NCBI GenBank assembly: GCA_030159075.1
Contig: BROG01000404.1
Coordinates: forward strand, 434,001 to 498,000
Direction of reading: 5' to 3'
Length of the DNA: 64,000 nucleotides
Origin: Atrina japonica
Taxonomy: Eukaryota; Mollusca; Bivalvia; Pterioida; Pinnidae
The notes under the pieces were generated by a model. That model saw only the letters and a list, made by a program, of their open reading frames with translations. It made no database searches and was not told the origin of the DNA. Of this stretch, positions 11,472 through 22,469 are shown in pieces (position 1 is the first letter of the stretch; every line of letters starts with the position of its first letter). Position numbers and translations under genes: made by a program.

Positions 11472-12059
11472 CAATGATCAACACAAATGAATTGTAATAT
11501 GATAAACTTATAATGCAAATGAAATTTAAAGGCACATTGTTGCTCAAAAACGTATTTTTGTCACCATTAAAAACTAATGGGTATTGATGTAAAAAGAATG
11601 AAATAATGTCTATGTGTCGAAAAACAAAACATCAATATCGAGTATATTTGACATTTTATGAGGTTAATCTGTTAGCAAAATCTAATCCATTATGTACTGA
11701 CGCATATTCCAATATTCCAAGACGCAAATGATAGGTAATTAGCCGAAAGTAATTTTAGACAATGACCTTGACTCTTATCATTAGTGCTGAAGTACTAAGG
11801 TTCTGTAATAATATCACACCAGTGTACAAATTTAAATCACTCATATTTTTTACCGCTTTTGCTCCAATTAGATACTACAACGAGCCTATTCCTTTTTCTT
11901 TCAGAATCTGTTAGAGCGATCGCTTTCTTTCACAATTGAATTTGTTACTCTCAGACATCTTTGCCTTTGTTTAGCATGCACGAACAGCTTTCCGATTTAC
12001 TTCAAATTGGAGGTGACTTCGGGTCAAATTGGTTTGTTATTATCCTTCACATGAATTTA

Positions 12060-12250
12060 GTGAAGCTTGATTTCGCATGTACAGATTTTGATTATTCGTT
12101 TAGATTTATTTTAACCTTGTCTGATACCACTTTCTCTTTAGAAAATCTATTTAGAATGGAGCTCAACTGATGAAGTCTTATTGACAGAAACGATCGTCTT
12201 GAGCATTATAACTTTGGTAGTATGTTTATAATATTTAGACTTCAAAATAC
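12060..12250 (+). mobile_element. Dispersed hammerhead-bearing repeat
   Basis: The segment leading into the ribozyme (TTTAGATTTATTTTAACCTT, then CACTTTCTCTTTAGAAAATC) and the one after it (ATTATAACTTTGGTAGTATG) match the units at 44115-44410 and 46815-47090. The open frame at 11961-12170 ends inside it. It lies about 0.7 kb upstream of the opsin start on the same strand. Confidence 0.65.
12161..12204 (+). ncRNA. Type-I hammerhead ribozyme motif
   Basis: Seen in sequence: stem I 5' strand GCTCAA (12161-12166); core box CTGATGA (12167-12173); stem II GTC (12175-12177), loop TTATT, GAC (12183-12185); core GAAAC (12187-12191); a minimal stem III of two base pairs with loop GATC; then GTC (12196-12198) and stem I 3' strand TTGAGC. 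Stem I is six perfect pairs. Cleavage would follow C12198. The minimal stem III is typical of hammerheads in Penelope-like elements and retrozymes. One oddity is an A-A apposition at the base of stem II, where G-C is usual, so activity is not assured. Confidence 0.75.
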
Positions 12251-12846
12251 AGTGAAATGTTGATATTTATGACAAAATACTTTTAAATATTATTATTTTT
12301 TAAATAAATTTCCGATTTTACCGCATTTAAAACAAAGTCAAATTTTTGATACAGTACACTGAGCGACAATATGCCTTTAAGAAAACTGCAACAACAGCAG
12401 CAGCAACAACAAAATAATCATGATAATGATACATTTTACTGCAACAAGAATGTCGATGATAATAATAATATATTATATATAATATTATACTTAACAAATA
12501 TTTCCAGAAAAGAAAATACACATATAAAAAAATCTAAAAAGCAGATATTAAAAATGATGGCAATGTACGTTCAGTAATTTTGGCTTCTACACTTCAAAGG
12601 TTTTACTGTTAATCATGTTTCTATCTGCCATTATACTAATTAGAAGGCACATTGTCATTATTGGTCAAATACACGAATACACGTAGCAAAAGATCAGACG
12701 CTTTCAAAAGAATCAATACCGGGTGGATCCGAGAATCTATGCTCGTACAACACAATTAACATGTTGTAAATGTGGCAATTTAATGAACTGTTTTGTGTTT
12801 TGAATACTATACACCCACCAATATCGATGATTGATTCCTGCTTTAT

Positions 12847-12860
12847 GTTTCCATGGAAAC
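12847..12860. promoter_or_regulatory. X-box (RFX site), perfect palindrome
   Basis: GTTTCCATGGAAAC is a perfect 14-bp palindrome matching the RFX/DAF-19 X-box consensus (GTTNCCATGGNAAC). It ends 56 bp before the opsin ATG at 12917. X-boxes close to start codons mark ciliary genes in animals. The match and position are seen. That RFX binds here and places this opsin in a ciliated cell is inference. Confidence 0.65.
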
Positions 12861-12875
12861 AGTAAACTGAATCGC

Positions 12876-12883
12876 TTTATATA
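12876..12883 (+). promoter_or_regulatory. TATA-like element before opsin
   Basis: TTTATATA lies 33 bp before the opsin ATG, between it and the X-box. If used, the 5' leader would be only about 5-10 nt, or the true start lies in another frame of reference. It is therefore a possible TATA box only. Confidence 0.3.
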
Positions 12884-12916
12884 CAGAAAAAGTTAGGGAC
12901 TCATCACATTCTTGCG

Positions 12917-13540
12917 ATGGACGACTCAGCGAGCTGTAATATATCAGGAAAATTTCCGTATTCCGGACATGTAGTTATTGGGACCATCCTCAGCATTACA
13001 TGTTTTCTTGGCGTATCTTTAAACGGCTTAGCAATATACATTGTCTGGAAGACTAAACAATTTCATACACCGAACAATGTATTTATAACTGCTTTGTCCA
13101 TCTCTGATTTTCTTATTTCGATTACAGCAATACCAATGGTTATTGTATCTAGTTTTTCAGCGCAATGGGTGTTCGGAAGAACAGGATGTGAATACTACGG
13201 GTTCTTGATGTCATTATGGGGGTTCTTCTCTATTACGATGTTAGCTGTAATATCCATTGACAGATATATTGTTATTGTGAAAATGCATCTGAAGCATCGA
13301 ATATCTATCAAAGTGGCCGTTTTAATGTCTACGTTCAGCGTGTTATATGGATTGTTGTGGGCAATTTTGCCGTTATGTGGCTGGAATAGATACACTCTCG
13401 AAGCAGTAAAGACATCTTGTTCAATAAATTGGGAAACTAGTGACTCATTAGCTGATTCCTACAACTTGACAATTGCATTTACATGCTTTGGCCTTCAACT
13501 TGGGATAATAATATTTTGCTACTGGAGTATACTAGCAAAG
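12917..13540 (+). CDS. Opsin, first coding exon (TM1-TM5)
   Basis: This exon encodes 208 residues of a class-A GPCR of the opsin family, a light-sensing membrane receptor using retinal. The segments in order are a short extracellular tail with an N-glycosylation site (N8-I-S), TM1 about 20-44, TM2 55-79, TM3 88-112 with C91, D-R-Y at 115-117, TM4 131-154, and an extracellular loop with C168 (the disulfide partner) and E162. TM5 is about 182-206. Aligned by eye to rhodopsin, the site of E113 is Tyr and E181 is kept (E162 here), the usual invertebrate, Go/neuropsin/peropsin-like arrangement. The exon ends at a GTAGGT donor in phase 0; the frame reads ten more codons into the intron before a stop. 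The start is the first Met in frame before TM1. It continues at 41096. The subfamily is not resolved. Confidence 0.85.
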
Positions 13541-13699
13541 GTAGGTGTGTGTGTGTTTTGTATTTTTTAAAACAAAATTCATGAGATCACGGTTTTAGAG
13601 AAATCACTGTGTAAATATTACGCATTAACCATTCACGTACAGAACCCGTCCCTTCCAGTTGTAGGTACCGTTGGTTTACATAACATGCTAGGATCTTAA

Positions 13700-15170
13700 A
13701 GTAACGGTTATGACCAATATGTACTGGTCCCAGCAGACAAAGCCTCAAATAATATAGTTTTTATTTGTAAGACACGATACTAAAACTGTTTATTAGAAGA
13801 ACTAGGGCTTAATACGAATTCTGGTAATCCTACATACACACGTAACTCACTTTAAAAGGACGAGATCCTTCAAAATCACGTGTCAGTATTACGTTCTTTC
13901 GATGTACCTACAACCGATACTGATTTTGAGCTATCATATTTATATTGGATACATAAACTTCATAAAACCCCATATAAGCAGAGGTACATAGCAGGGTCGA
14001 GCAAATGTTCTACCAAACCTTTATCTTTACTCCTTACCATGATATTGACAGCCGTTAAGGAGAGACTTCAGCAATACTGTACAGTTGCTCATTCCAGAAG
14101 CGGTGTAATTCAGGTGTGGATACTTAAAAATTCTAAACAACTTCTAGAAAATCTGAAGGCACACAATTTTTCTCAAATTCGCAGTATCAAAACATATGAC
14201 TTTTCTAATCTTTACAACACAATTCCACATAAAAATCAAAAGAGAGACTTTTAAGCATCATAGACATTAGACAACTGTTTTCTTTTACTAAAGATGGTAC
14301 CTGAAAATTTAAATATCTAGTGATTGGTTATCATGATACTTATTTTGTCCAACACCACACTGATTCTACATGTAAATACACATAAGTTGCTGGAATTTCT
14401 ATTAGACAATACATTTGTAATGTTCGGAGACGTGGTCTTTCAACAAACTGTCGGCATTCCTATGGGAACCAATTGTGTCCCTTTATTGGCTGACCTATTC
14501 TTTTATTCATACTAAGCAGACTTCATTCAGAAGCTGCTGAATCAAAAGGAGAAAAAGCTAGCGGTGTCCTTTAATTTGACATTGCGATATATCGACGATG
14601 TTTTGTCAATTAATAACGACAATTTTCATACATATGTCTACACGATATATACCATCGAACTAGAAATTAAAGATACAACAGAGTCAAGCACACATGGTTC
14701 ATACTTAGACATTTTACTTACTGTAGACACAGACGGGAAATTGGCATTTAAGCTATACGACAAACGCGACGATTTCGACTTTCCAATCGTAAATTTTCCA
14801 CATTTAAGTAGTAATATCCCACAGTCACCCGCATATGGACTTTATATTTCACAAATGATTCGATATGGCAGGGCGTGTTCAACATATCAACATTTCAACA
14901 TTTAATCATACAAATTATTGATACAGGGATATCAACTACTCACTACTGGTGAAATCATTACTGTTTCAGGTGAAATGTGACCTTTTCGGTCGACAGGGAG
15001 AATGCTTACTCCTCCATGGCACCTGATAGGGGATGCTTACTCCTCCATGGCACCTGATCCCACCTCTAGTTTTCCAGAGGTCCGTGTTTGTCCATTTTTA
15101 CCAGATTTGTATCTATAATCTGGACATCCTAAAGATTTATACTTTGGTATCTGAAATTTTTATATTCTTT
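13700..15170 (+). pseudogene. Penelope-like reverse transcriptase, broken
   Basis: This is a retroelement RT broken into frames at 13880-14254, 14324-14515 and 14564-14905. The first has the finger motif LYWIHKLHKTPYKQRYIAGS and a core piece YDFSNLYNTIPH. The second has GIPMGTNCVPLLADLFFYSY. The third has the catalytic box YIDDVLS (YxDD) and the C-terminal block AYGLYISQMIRYGRA. Stops and frameshifts separate them, so it is dead. The 3' tail follows at 15000-15170, with GGTGCCATGGAGGAG in reverse, duplicated near 15003 and 15035. The RT style fits Penelope-like elements of molluscs, and no GIY-YIG domain was seen. Inserted in the opsin intron, same strand. Confidence 0.75.
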
Positions 15171-15199
15171 AACCCTTTCGCCCTTAAATTTATAAATTG

Positions 15200-17090
15200 T
15201 ATGCTCGTTTCCATAGTTTAAGTTTAGTCTACAGTGCTCTTTAGGGTTGAACAGGTCAGATCCTAATTGTATTGTGACGCAGATCACGGTTTTAGAATTA
15301 GAAGAATTATTCATCTTTATTATGCCTGTCAAAAAAGGTAAAAGGTGATGGGATAAAACGACCCGTTGGCATTCGAACTCAAAATCTAGTTTGGTGGTTG
15401 GCGGTTGTACTTGACTACTTAAAGCCATTGTCACTTGTCTCATTTATAATATTATTGTGTAGAGCTTGAATTTACAACATAAAATTTATGGATTTAGATG
15501 CTTCTATATACTTACAAACTTTACTTAGTTAGTTTGGGCTTATTATATAGCGTTGCATGTATTTATCAACACATCTGAGGTAATTCATATGTGCCTAGTT
15601 AATTAGTACACTATGTGTTAATTAGGAAGTTAACTAAATCATCAGTATCATATTTGTTGTTTTCATAATTACAGTAAAATGTACATCGCTAATTAGCATT
15701 ATTAAATATTTGGACACATTCATATTACATTTGGTCTACCATATGAATACCCTGATAAGGATGCACAAAAGCGATAGCATTTATAGTAAATGTAAGTATT
15801 GTGTGGTTGGCATTGCTATACAAACATCAAGCAGTGTGGAGAGAGACACGCACACTCTAAGATCGCAGAAAAGATATAAAAGTGTGTATCGCCGCCAGTG
15901 CAGGGGAGGGGTGTATTAGCTCCGGAGTGACAAGCATGCATAATGTTAGAGTATTTCTTAAAACTGTGCACTGGAAATCTTCCAGTGGTTCGTGATTTCA
16001 ACCACGACGACTATGTGCTGTTGTCACTCATTAAAGCATGTCTAATGGGTATGTTTGTGCCCTTCGTGATTGACTACTAGTTTTGTACCACTCTCATATG
16101 GAATAGAATTGGACATCAGTCTAGGTACAGAGGTGGTGCTCGATCGTGGATGCATTTATTTTTAAACCAATGTAAAATTTTGTACTCTTGAATGTAATGT
16201 ATTACTTTAAAAGAATTTCTATTTGATCTAGAAAGAAACGCTATTACATCGCTAGATTGATAACACCTGCTGAAGTTATTTTTAGGTGTATGAGACGGTG
16301 CATTTTTATGTGTTTTACAAAGGATATACTAAACGAAATATTGTTGTTGAAATAAAAAGGAACACTGAAGTTCCATTGTCATATTGTAAATTAGATTTAT
16401 TTTCATCTATTTTATTGATAAATTCATGTTAACTTTGGTTATGGACTAAAGCGTAATTCGCAAATCTAGAAATATAATCATCAATATAGTTCGACTCATC
16501 AATCTGTCTACATTATGATAAAAATTGGTATGCAATCGTACAAATGTATAACAAAGATAATAACGATGAATAAAAAGTAGTTCTATAATTTTGGATAACA
16601 TAAAAGTAATATTAATTTGAAAATCTGAGAATATTATATAGCAAATGAAAAAGTTTTTTTTATAGATGTAACTGAATACATTGCGCAGGCATATTAAAAT
16701 ATTTACATTATGTCCGTAATCTCTTCATTGCAAGTATATTGGGCGACTGCATGCACATTCAATAAAAGAAGTGGTAGGTCTTCATTTGACCTGAGTGCTA
16801 CTTTTTGACGGAGGGATATATGAATATCTAGGAAACCCTTTCTATTTATTTGTCGGACAAATCTCCTCTGAAATTTCAACATATGAAAGAATCAATAAAG
16901 AATAGAGTTAATATCAAAGATTAATTTGTTGTTTATTCTTAAAAGCCTTACATTACCACAAAACAAAAACAAAAAAAAAATCACAGAAAGAAATCAGATA
17001 CACAAGACTGTTTACACTACGTACGTAGTACGTACATACCCATATCATAGATCTAGGTCATGTTATGATCAGAACTACAGGTCATAGAAA
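15200..17090. other. Non-coding intron sequence
   Basis: No supported exon or domain. Small frames at 15129-15443 and 15710-16001 overlap others on the opposite strand and look random. Confidence 0.5.
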
Positions 17091-17640
17091 TGAAAGTATA
17101 TAAAAAATCTCATATACCAAAGTATAAATCAATAGAATGTCCGGGCCATAGATACAAATCCGGTAAAAATGGACAAACAAGGACCTCTGGAAACCAAGAG
17201 GTGGGATCAGGTGCCATGGAGGAGTAAGCATTCCCTGTCGACTGGTCACACCCGCCGTGAGTCCACAATCAAGTCCAATGAAATACGTGAGGAGTGTGTC
17301 CTCGTCACAGTTGATACAGACGTCTCAACTGCCAACGAAAAGACAACTCAACATTTCACCTTGTGAAACAGAGTAATGGCAAACAAGACTATTATACCGA
17401 CCGTAAAATTTGCGGAACGTTGACATTAAACGCGGTTTTTGATATCCCTGTGTCAATAATTTGTAAGTGAGTAGTTTACCTCTGTATATGAAATCGTCAT
17501 ATGTTGTACACGCCCTGGCATATCGGGTCATTTGTGAAATATGAACTCCATATGCGGGTGACTTCGTAATTACAATCGTAACTTGTCTGAGGCGAACTCT
17601 TGTTTTCTCACAACCTACAATGTCAATGCCGAACATAAGC
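17090..17640 (-). pseudogene. Penelope-like RT, 3' fragment
   Basis: The minus-strand frame at 17325-17636 keeps the C-terminal RT block (SPAYGVHISQMTRYARAC, then STFRKFYGRYNSLVC). The family's non-coding tail follows at 17090-17325, with GGTGCCATGGAGGAG near 17211. The catalytic part is missing, because the copy is 5'-truncated near 17640. Same family as 13700 and 51000. Confidence 0.75.
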
Positions 17641-18205
17641 AGTGCTCATGGGAGTCTCAGTAATGGGAGTATGGGCGGGGTGATATAAAATATATGATCA
17701 GCTGATACATACTAAAATAAATACAATGTACATAACAGTTATCCCAAGGATTTATAAGAGCTCTAAACTTTTTTTAACGAAGGTGTCGATAGTTAACTTT
17801 TAAACATGTCAATATAAGTATTTTTTATTGCATAACATAGATTTGTATTTGTCTTATTTCAATTGATTTGAAGGATTTGCTAGTAGGCTATATGATGAAA
17901 TACTTACGCAAGTCATCCCGGCATTTCCCAGTTGATTGGTAAAATGTTAAATAAAGTGGCTACTTTCAATTGTCATGAACGATTATTAGCCGTCTCCCTT
18001 TTTCTTAAGTCAAACTCAAACATTCTGTGGTATATTCCTTTGATAAAATATCAGAATTCCAAAGAAAAATTTGTTATAAAACAGCGTGTCACCAACGAAT
18101 AAGAGTTGTTTCTCATTTGTTTGAAAAAAAAAAATTGAATGTAAATGCAATTGCTCATGGACAATATTCAATTTAGCACAAATGAGCATTTGTATTTACA
18201 ATGTA
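17640..18205. other. Non-coding; part shared with 52.3 kb
   Basis: Sequence around 17910-17985 (CATTTCCCAGTTGATTGGTA, ACTTTCAATTGTCATGAACG) reappears inverted at about 52335-52410. Sequence around 17060-17090 (CTAGGTCATGTTATGATCAG) reappears inverted near 52630-52655. No gene seen. Confidence 0.45.
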
Positions 18206-20330
18206 TCCTTCAAATCAGAGCTGTAATTAGTGGTTCATTTATTCATTCTTATTAACTGCGATTTACCTTTATTATTGTTGCGCATTACTGGCATAAAGCT
18301 GTCAAAACGGTTTTTTGTATGCATCGAAAATTTCAGATATTCGATGTTTTATAAAATGAAACGTTTTTGAAAATCCAAGTTGAAAAAACTTTTATAATGT
18401 CGTGTTTGTGAAAAGAAATAAAAATGTGAATAATGGCCGAGTGAACATTAATTTGAAATGCATAAGGCATAAGAATAGGGTTAACCCGTCACTGTTTTCT
18501 AAAAACCTTGGAGGTGAAACTTCATTTCATGACAAGAAAATAGCCGATACCTACCCCAATGGTGCCAAATGTAATATGTAAAAAAAAAAAATGAAATGTT
18601 TCGTATATTTGCAATACTTTTGCTAATACATTTTTGTTAATTTCTATTTATAAACTAAAATTTGTATGTGTGGACTTCCTTCAAATCAGAGCTGTAATTA
18701 GTGGTTCATTTATTCATTCTTATTAACTGCGATTTACCTTTATTATTGTTGCGCATTACTGGCATAAAGCTGTCAAAACGGTTTTTTGTATGCATCGAAA
18801 ATTTCAGATATTCGATGTTTTATAAAATGAAACGTTTTTGAAAATCCAAGTTGAAAAAACTTTTATAATGTCGTGTTTGTGAAAAGAAATAAAAATGCGA
18901 ATAATGGCCGAGTGAACATTAATTTGAAATGCATAAGGCATAAGAATAGGGTTAACCCGTCACTGTTTTCTAAAAACCTTGGAGGTGAAACTTCATTTCA
19001 TGACAAGAAAATAGCCGATACCTACCCCAATGGTGCCAAATGTAATATGTAAAAAAAAAAAATGAAATGTTTCGTATATTTGCAATACTTTTGCTAATAC
19101 ATTTTTGTTAATTTCTATTTATAAACTAAAATTTGTATGTGTGGACTTCCTTCAAATCAGAGCTGTAATTAGTGGTTCATTTATTCATTCTTATTAAGTG
19201 CGATTTACCTTTATTATTGTTGCGCATTAATGGCATAAAGCTGTCAAAACGGTTTTTTGTATGCATCGAAAATTTCAGATATTCGATGTTTTATAAAATG
19301 AAACGTTTTTGAAAATCCAAGTTGAAAAAACTTTTATAATGTCGTGTTTGTGAAAAGAAATAAAAATGTGAATAATGGCCGAGTGAACATTAATTTGAAA
19401 TGCATAAGGCATAAGAATAGGGTTAAACCGTCACTGTTTTCTAAAAACCTTGGAGGTGAAACTTCATTTCATGACAAGAAAAAATAGCCGATACCTACCC
19501 CAATGGTGCCAAATGTAATATGTAAAAAAAAAAAATGAAATGTTTCGTATATTTGCAATACTTTTGCTAATACATTTTTGTTAATTTCTATTTATAAACT
19601 AAAATTTGTATGTGTGGACTTCCTTCAAATCAGAGCTGTAATTAGTGGTTCATTTATTCATTCTTATTAAGTGCGATTTACCTTTATTATTGTTGCGCAT
19701 TAATGGCATAAAGCTGTCAAAACTGTTTTTTGTATACATCGAAAATTTCAGATATTCGATGTTTTATAAAATGAAACGTTTTTGAAAATCCAAGTTGAAA
19801 AAACTTTTATAATGTCGTGTTTGTGAAAAGAAATAAAAATGTGAATAATGGCCGAGTGAACATTTGTATTCTTACATAAATGACAGGAATATCAAATGTC
19901 GGATATGTTAAAAGTTTCTACTGCAATATAACTTTTTATCCTTTTTGATAAAAGTTCTGGTCTAATCCTAGGACATTTACATTATCAAAATTACAGCTTG
20001 TATGCCTTTAATAATTTCATCACAGTAATTTGGCCATTACTAAGAGTTCGGGTCAAGCAGTGATAAACAGATTTGCTTTGGTCGCTTCTGTCATTGGGGT
20101 GCTAATTTGAAATGCATAAGGCATAAGAATAGGGTTAACCCGTCACTGTTTTCTAAAAACCTTGGAGGTGAAACTTCATTTCATGACAAGAAAATAGCCG
20201 ATACCTACGGAAGCCCAATGGTGCCAAATGTAATATGTAAAAAAAAATGAAATGTTTCGTATATTTGCAATACTTTTGCTAATACATTTTTGTTAATTTC
20301 TATTTATAAACTAAAATTTGTATGTGTGGA
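18206..20330 (+). repeat. 471-bp tandem array, four units
   Basis: Units start at 18206, 18677, 19148 and 19621 with TCCTTCAAATCAGAGCTGTA and end with TTTGTATGTGTGGACT. The first three are almost identical, differing by single bases and A-run lengths. The fourth is split by about 240 bp of foreign sequence at about 19864-20102 and continues to 20330. No protein is encoded. A diverged single copy sits at 8756. Confidence 0.9.
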
Positions 20331-20399
20331 CTTGTTGTTTTGTATTGCTCTTGTACAGCCTGTCAACATTTTCCCACTTAGAAGGAGATGTAGCATGCA

Positions 20400-21045
20400 A
20401 AATCACAGTAAGGGGTTCAACCTAGTTTTTCTCTTGTCACAGTTCAACCTAGCTTTTGTAGTAACCCACATTAAACAGAGATAAGGTAGTATTAACTGCA
20501 ACAAAATCACAAAAATTAGTTAAACCTCGTTTTTCTAGAGAAAAAATAATCTAGTTTAAATGAGAAGAATAGGTTTAATTTTGCCACAATCACAGTAATG
20601 AGTTTCAATGTGATTTCGGTGAAAATAACTTTCGTGTTTCTCGGTTAAACCTACCCTTTTTTTATAATTATGTGAGTTATGAGAAAAACTAGGATTAACT
20701 GTAGAAGAAAGAGGTTTAACTGAGAAAAACTAGGTTCATCACAGGTAAAAATAGATTTATCTCATTGTGACAAAAAACCTAGTTTTTCTCAGCAGCCCAC
20801 GTTAACTGGATAAAAACCATGTTTAACAGAGTAAAACTAAGTTTAATTAGTATTTATTTGATTTTGGCGCAGTTTATCGTAGATTTCTCAGTTAAACCTA
20901 GTTATCCTCCAGATAATGTGGTTACGATAAAAATTAGGAATAATGTAGAAAAACTAGGTTCAACATGTAACCCACATTAACTGGAGAAAAAACAAGGTTT
21001 AACTCAGAAAAACTAGTTTTAACTGAGAAAAACTCATTTATGTGA
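20400..21045. repeat. Degenerate 'gagaaaaactag' repeat, long copy
   Basis: This is the longest of three patches of the motifs GAGAAAAACTAGG, GGTTTAACTG, AACCTAGTTTTTCTC and AGTTAAACCTA in both orientations at irregular spacing. It resembles an expanded, scrambled short palindromic repeat. The other patches are at 5820 and 59560. Confidence 0.65.
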
Positions 21046-21280
21046 TTTTTACGTGATATATTTCACATTAAAACTTGCCATTAGCATGGCGACTTATCAG
21101 ATAATTTTGCCAGTCTATGGAATTATCATATCGACTTGTCAGCTAATCATGACTTGTCGGGTGACTTACCAGATGATTATTTCTACATCATTAGATAATT
21201 TCCACTGATATTTCTCTTTTGTGTGTATGTAACATGTGTGTTGTATTGTACCAACACACTTTAAACTTAAAAAAATATCT

Positions 21281-21553
21281 GAGCCGGCCTGGCTCTGTCG
21301 GTAGCGCGCGCTCGACTCTGTATCATAAGTTCGTGAGTTCGAGTCCCGTCGGCGTCAGGTTGGTTTCCTGTCTTTAGGATCAGACAGTAAAACTCGAGGT
21401 CCCGTGTCACAGTAACGAACCCTCACTGCTCAATGGCCGTAAGTGTTGAGCATAGGTCAAAATTTGAAGCCTTTCACCGGCATTTGGTGACGTCTCCATA
21501 TGAGTGAAAGATTCATGAGTGGGACGTTAAACAACAATAAACGAACAAACAAA
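21281..21553 (+). mobile_element. tRNA-derived SINE, near full length
   Basis: The tRNA-like head starts GAGCCGGCCTGGCTCTG. It has an A-box-like TGGCTCTGTCGG and a B-box-like GTTCGAGTCC (21337-21346). The body has AGGTCCCGTGTCACAGTAAC and CTGCTCAATGGCCGTAAGTG. The tail is GGGACGTTAAACAACAATAA followed by a short AAAC-type simple repeat. The layout fits molluscan V-SINE/RUDI-type elements, but the family name is from memory. Other copies are at 28668, 37195, 39459 and 58540. Confidence 0.8.
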
Positions 21554-21739
21554 CATAAAATATTATCTTGATAATTTAGTAGTTTTGGATTTTTATTACG
21601 TTTTTCACTATCATTCCGCATATTCCCGTTACAATTTATAATTCAAACTTCCTGCGGGTGAACAAATCTGTAAGTACATGTCACGCATTTTCAACGGATC
21701 AATAACACCGCCATTACTTTTCCCATCTTTTCTTCATCT

Positions 21740-21970
21740 GTGTAAAGCTTCGCGCCATGAATCATGCAGTCTCCTTCCTGGTCAGCACAGGTTCAAGTCC
21801 CGCTGTAACCTAAAGCTGATTTTTGTGAGGAAGTTTGCCAGTTTACCTGTGGAAGGCCGGTGGTCTCCTTCCTGGTTCATTGTAACCGGGTTCTCTCCTC
21901 CACCTTTAAAATATGGCCGCCACCATATAACTGAAAAACTGTTGAATGTAGCGATAAACAATACTCTAAT
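21740..21970 (+). mobile_element. Second SINE family, fragment
   Basis: Blocks near GGTTCAAGTCCCGCTG (B-box-like), GCCAGTTTACCTGTGGAAGG, CCGGTGGTCTCCTTCC and GGCCGCCACCATATAACTG end in a GTAGCGATAAACAA tail. Related fragments are at 53310-53480 and, inverted, 7765-7840. The frame at 21678-22007 is this SINE. Confidence 0.6.
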
Positions 21971-22469
21971 TCACAATCTTCATCCACAGTGTGTTTTCCA
22001 AAGATAACCCAATCAGTTTGATCTGTTGACCCATTCAATGAAATGAAAACGTCGACATTATTTTAGATGATATGCCGACGTGAATGATTATGAGTAGACC
22101 TAGTTAGGTGTATTTCAATACTGCCATCTGGTTAAGATTTTTTTTGGTTAAATTTTGCTCTTCGGCTTAAGTTTTCTAAAAAATCACGTCATCATGTGAA
22201 ACCCCGTCCCTTTTCAAGGTTCCCATTCAATCAGTATGGAGAAAGTTGGAGTGACAATCGGATCGGAAATTTGTTTCTGTCGGCATATGTGACTAGATTT
22301 GGGTCTTCGATGGGGTAGATGAAGAAGGAAAGACGAATGATTTACCGTAACAGAATTTAGTTCAATTCATCCTGTTTTAAAATTTCCATGACATTCATTC
22401 ATTTATCACTAACTCAAATGTTTAACATTTACTTGGAAACCTCGTTATTTATCATCATTTTGTAAATAA

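Noticed and set aside
21281..21360. Functional tRNA gene
   Set aside because: A and B boxes exist, but the sequence continues into a SINE body repeated at four other places and does not close into a tRNA cloverleaf.
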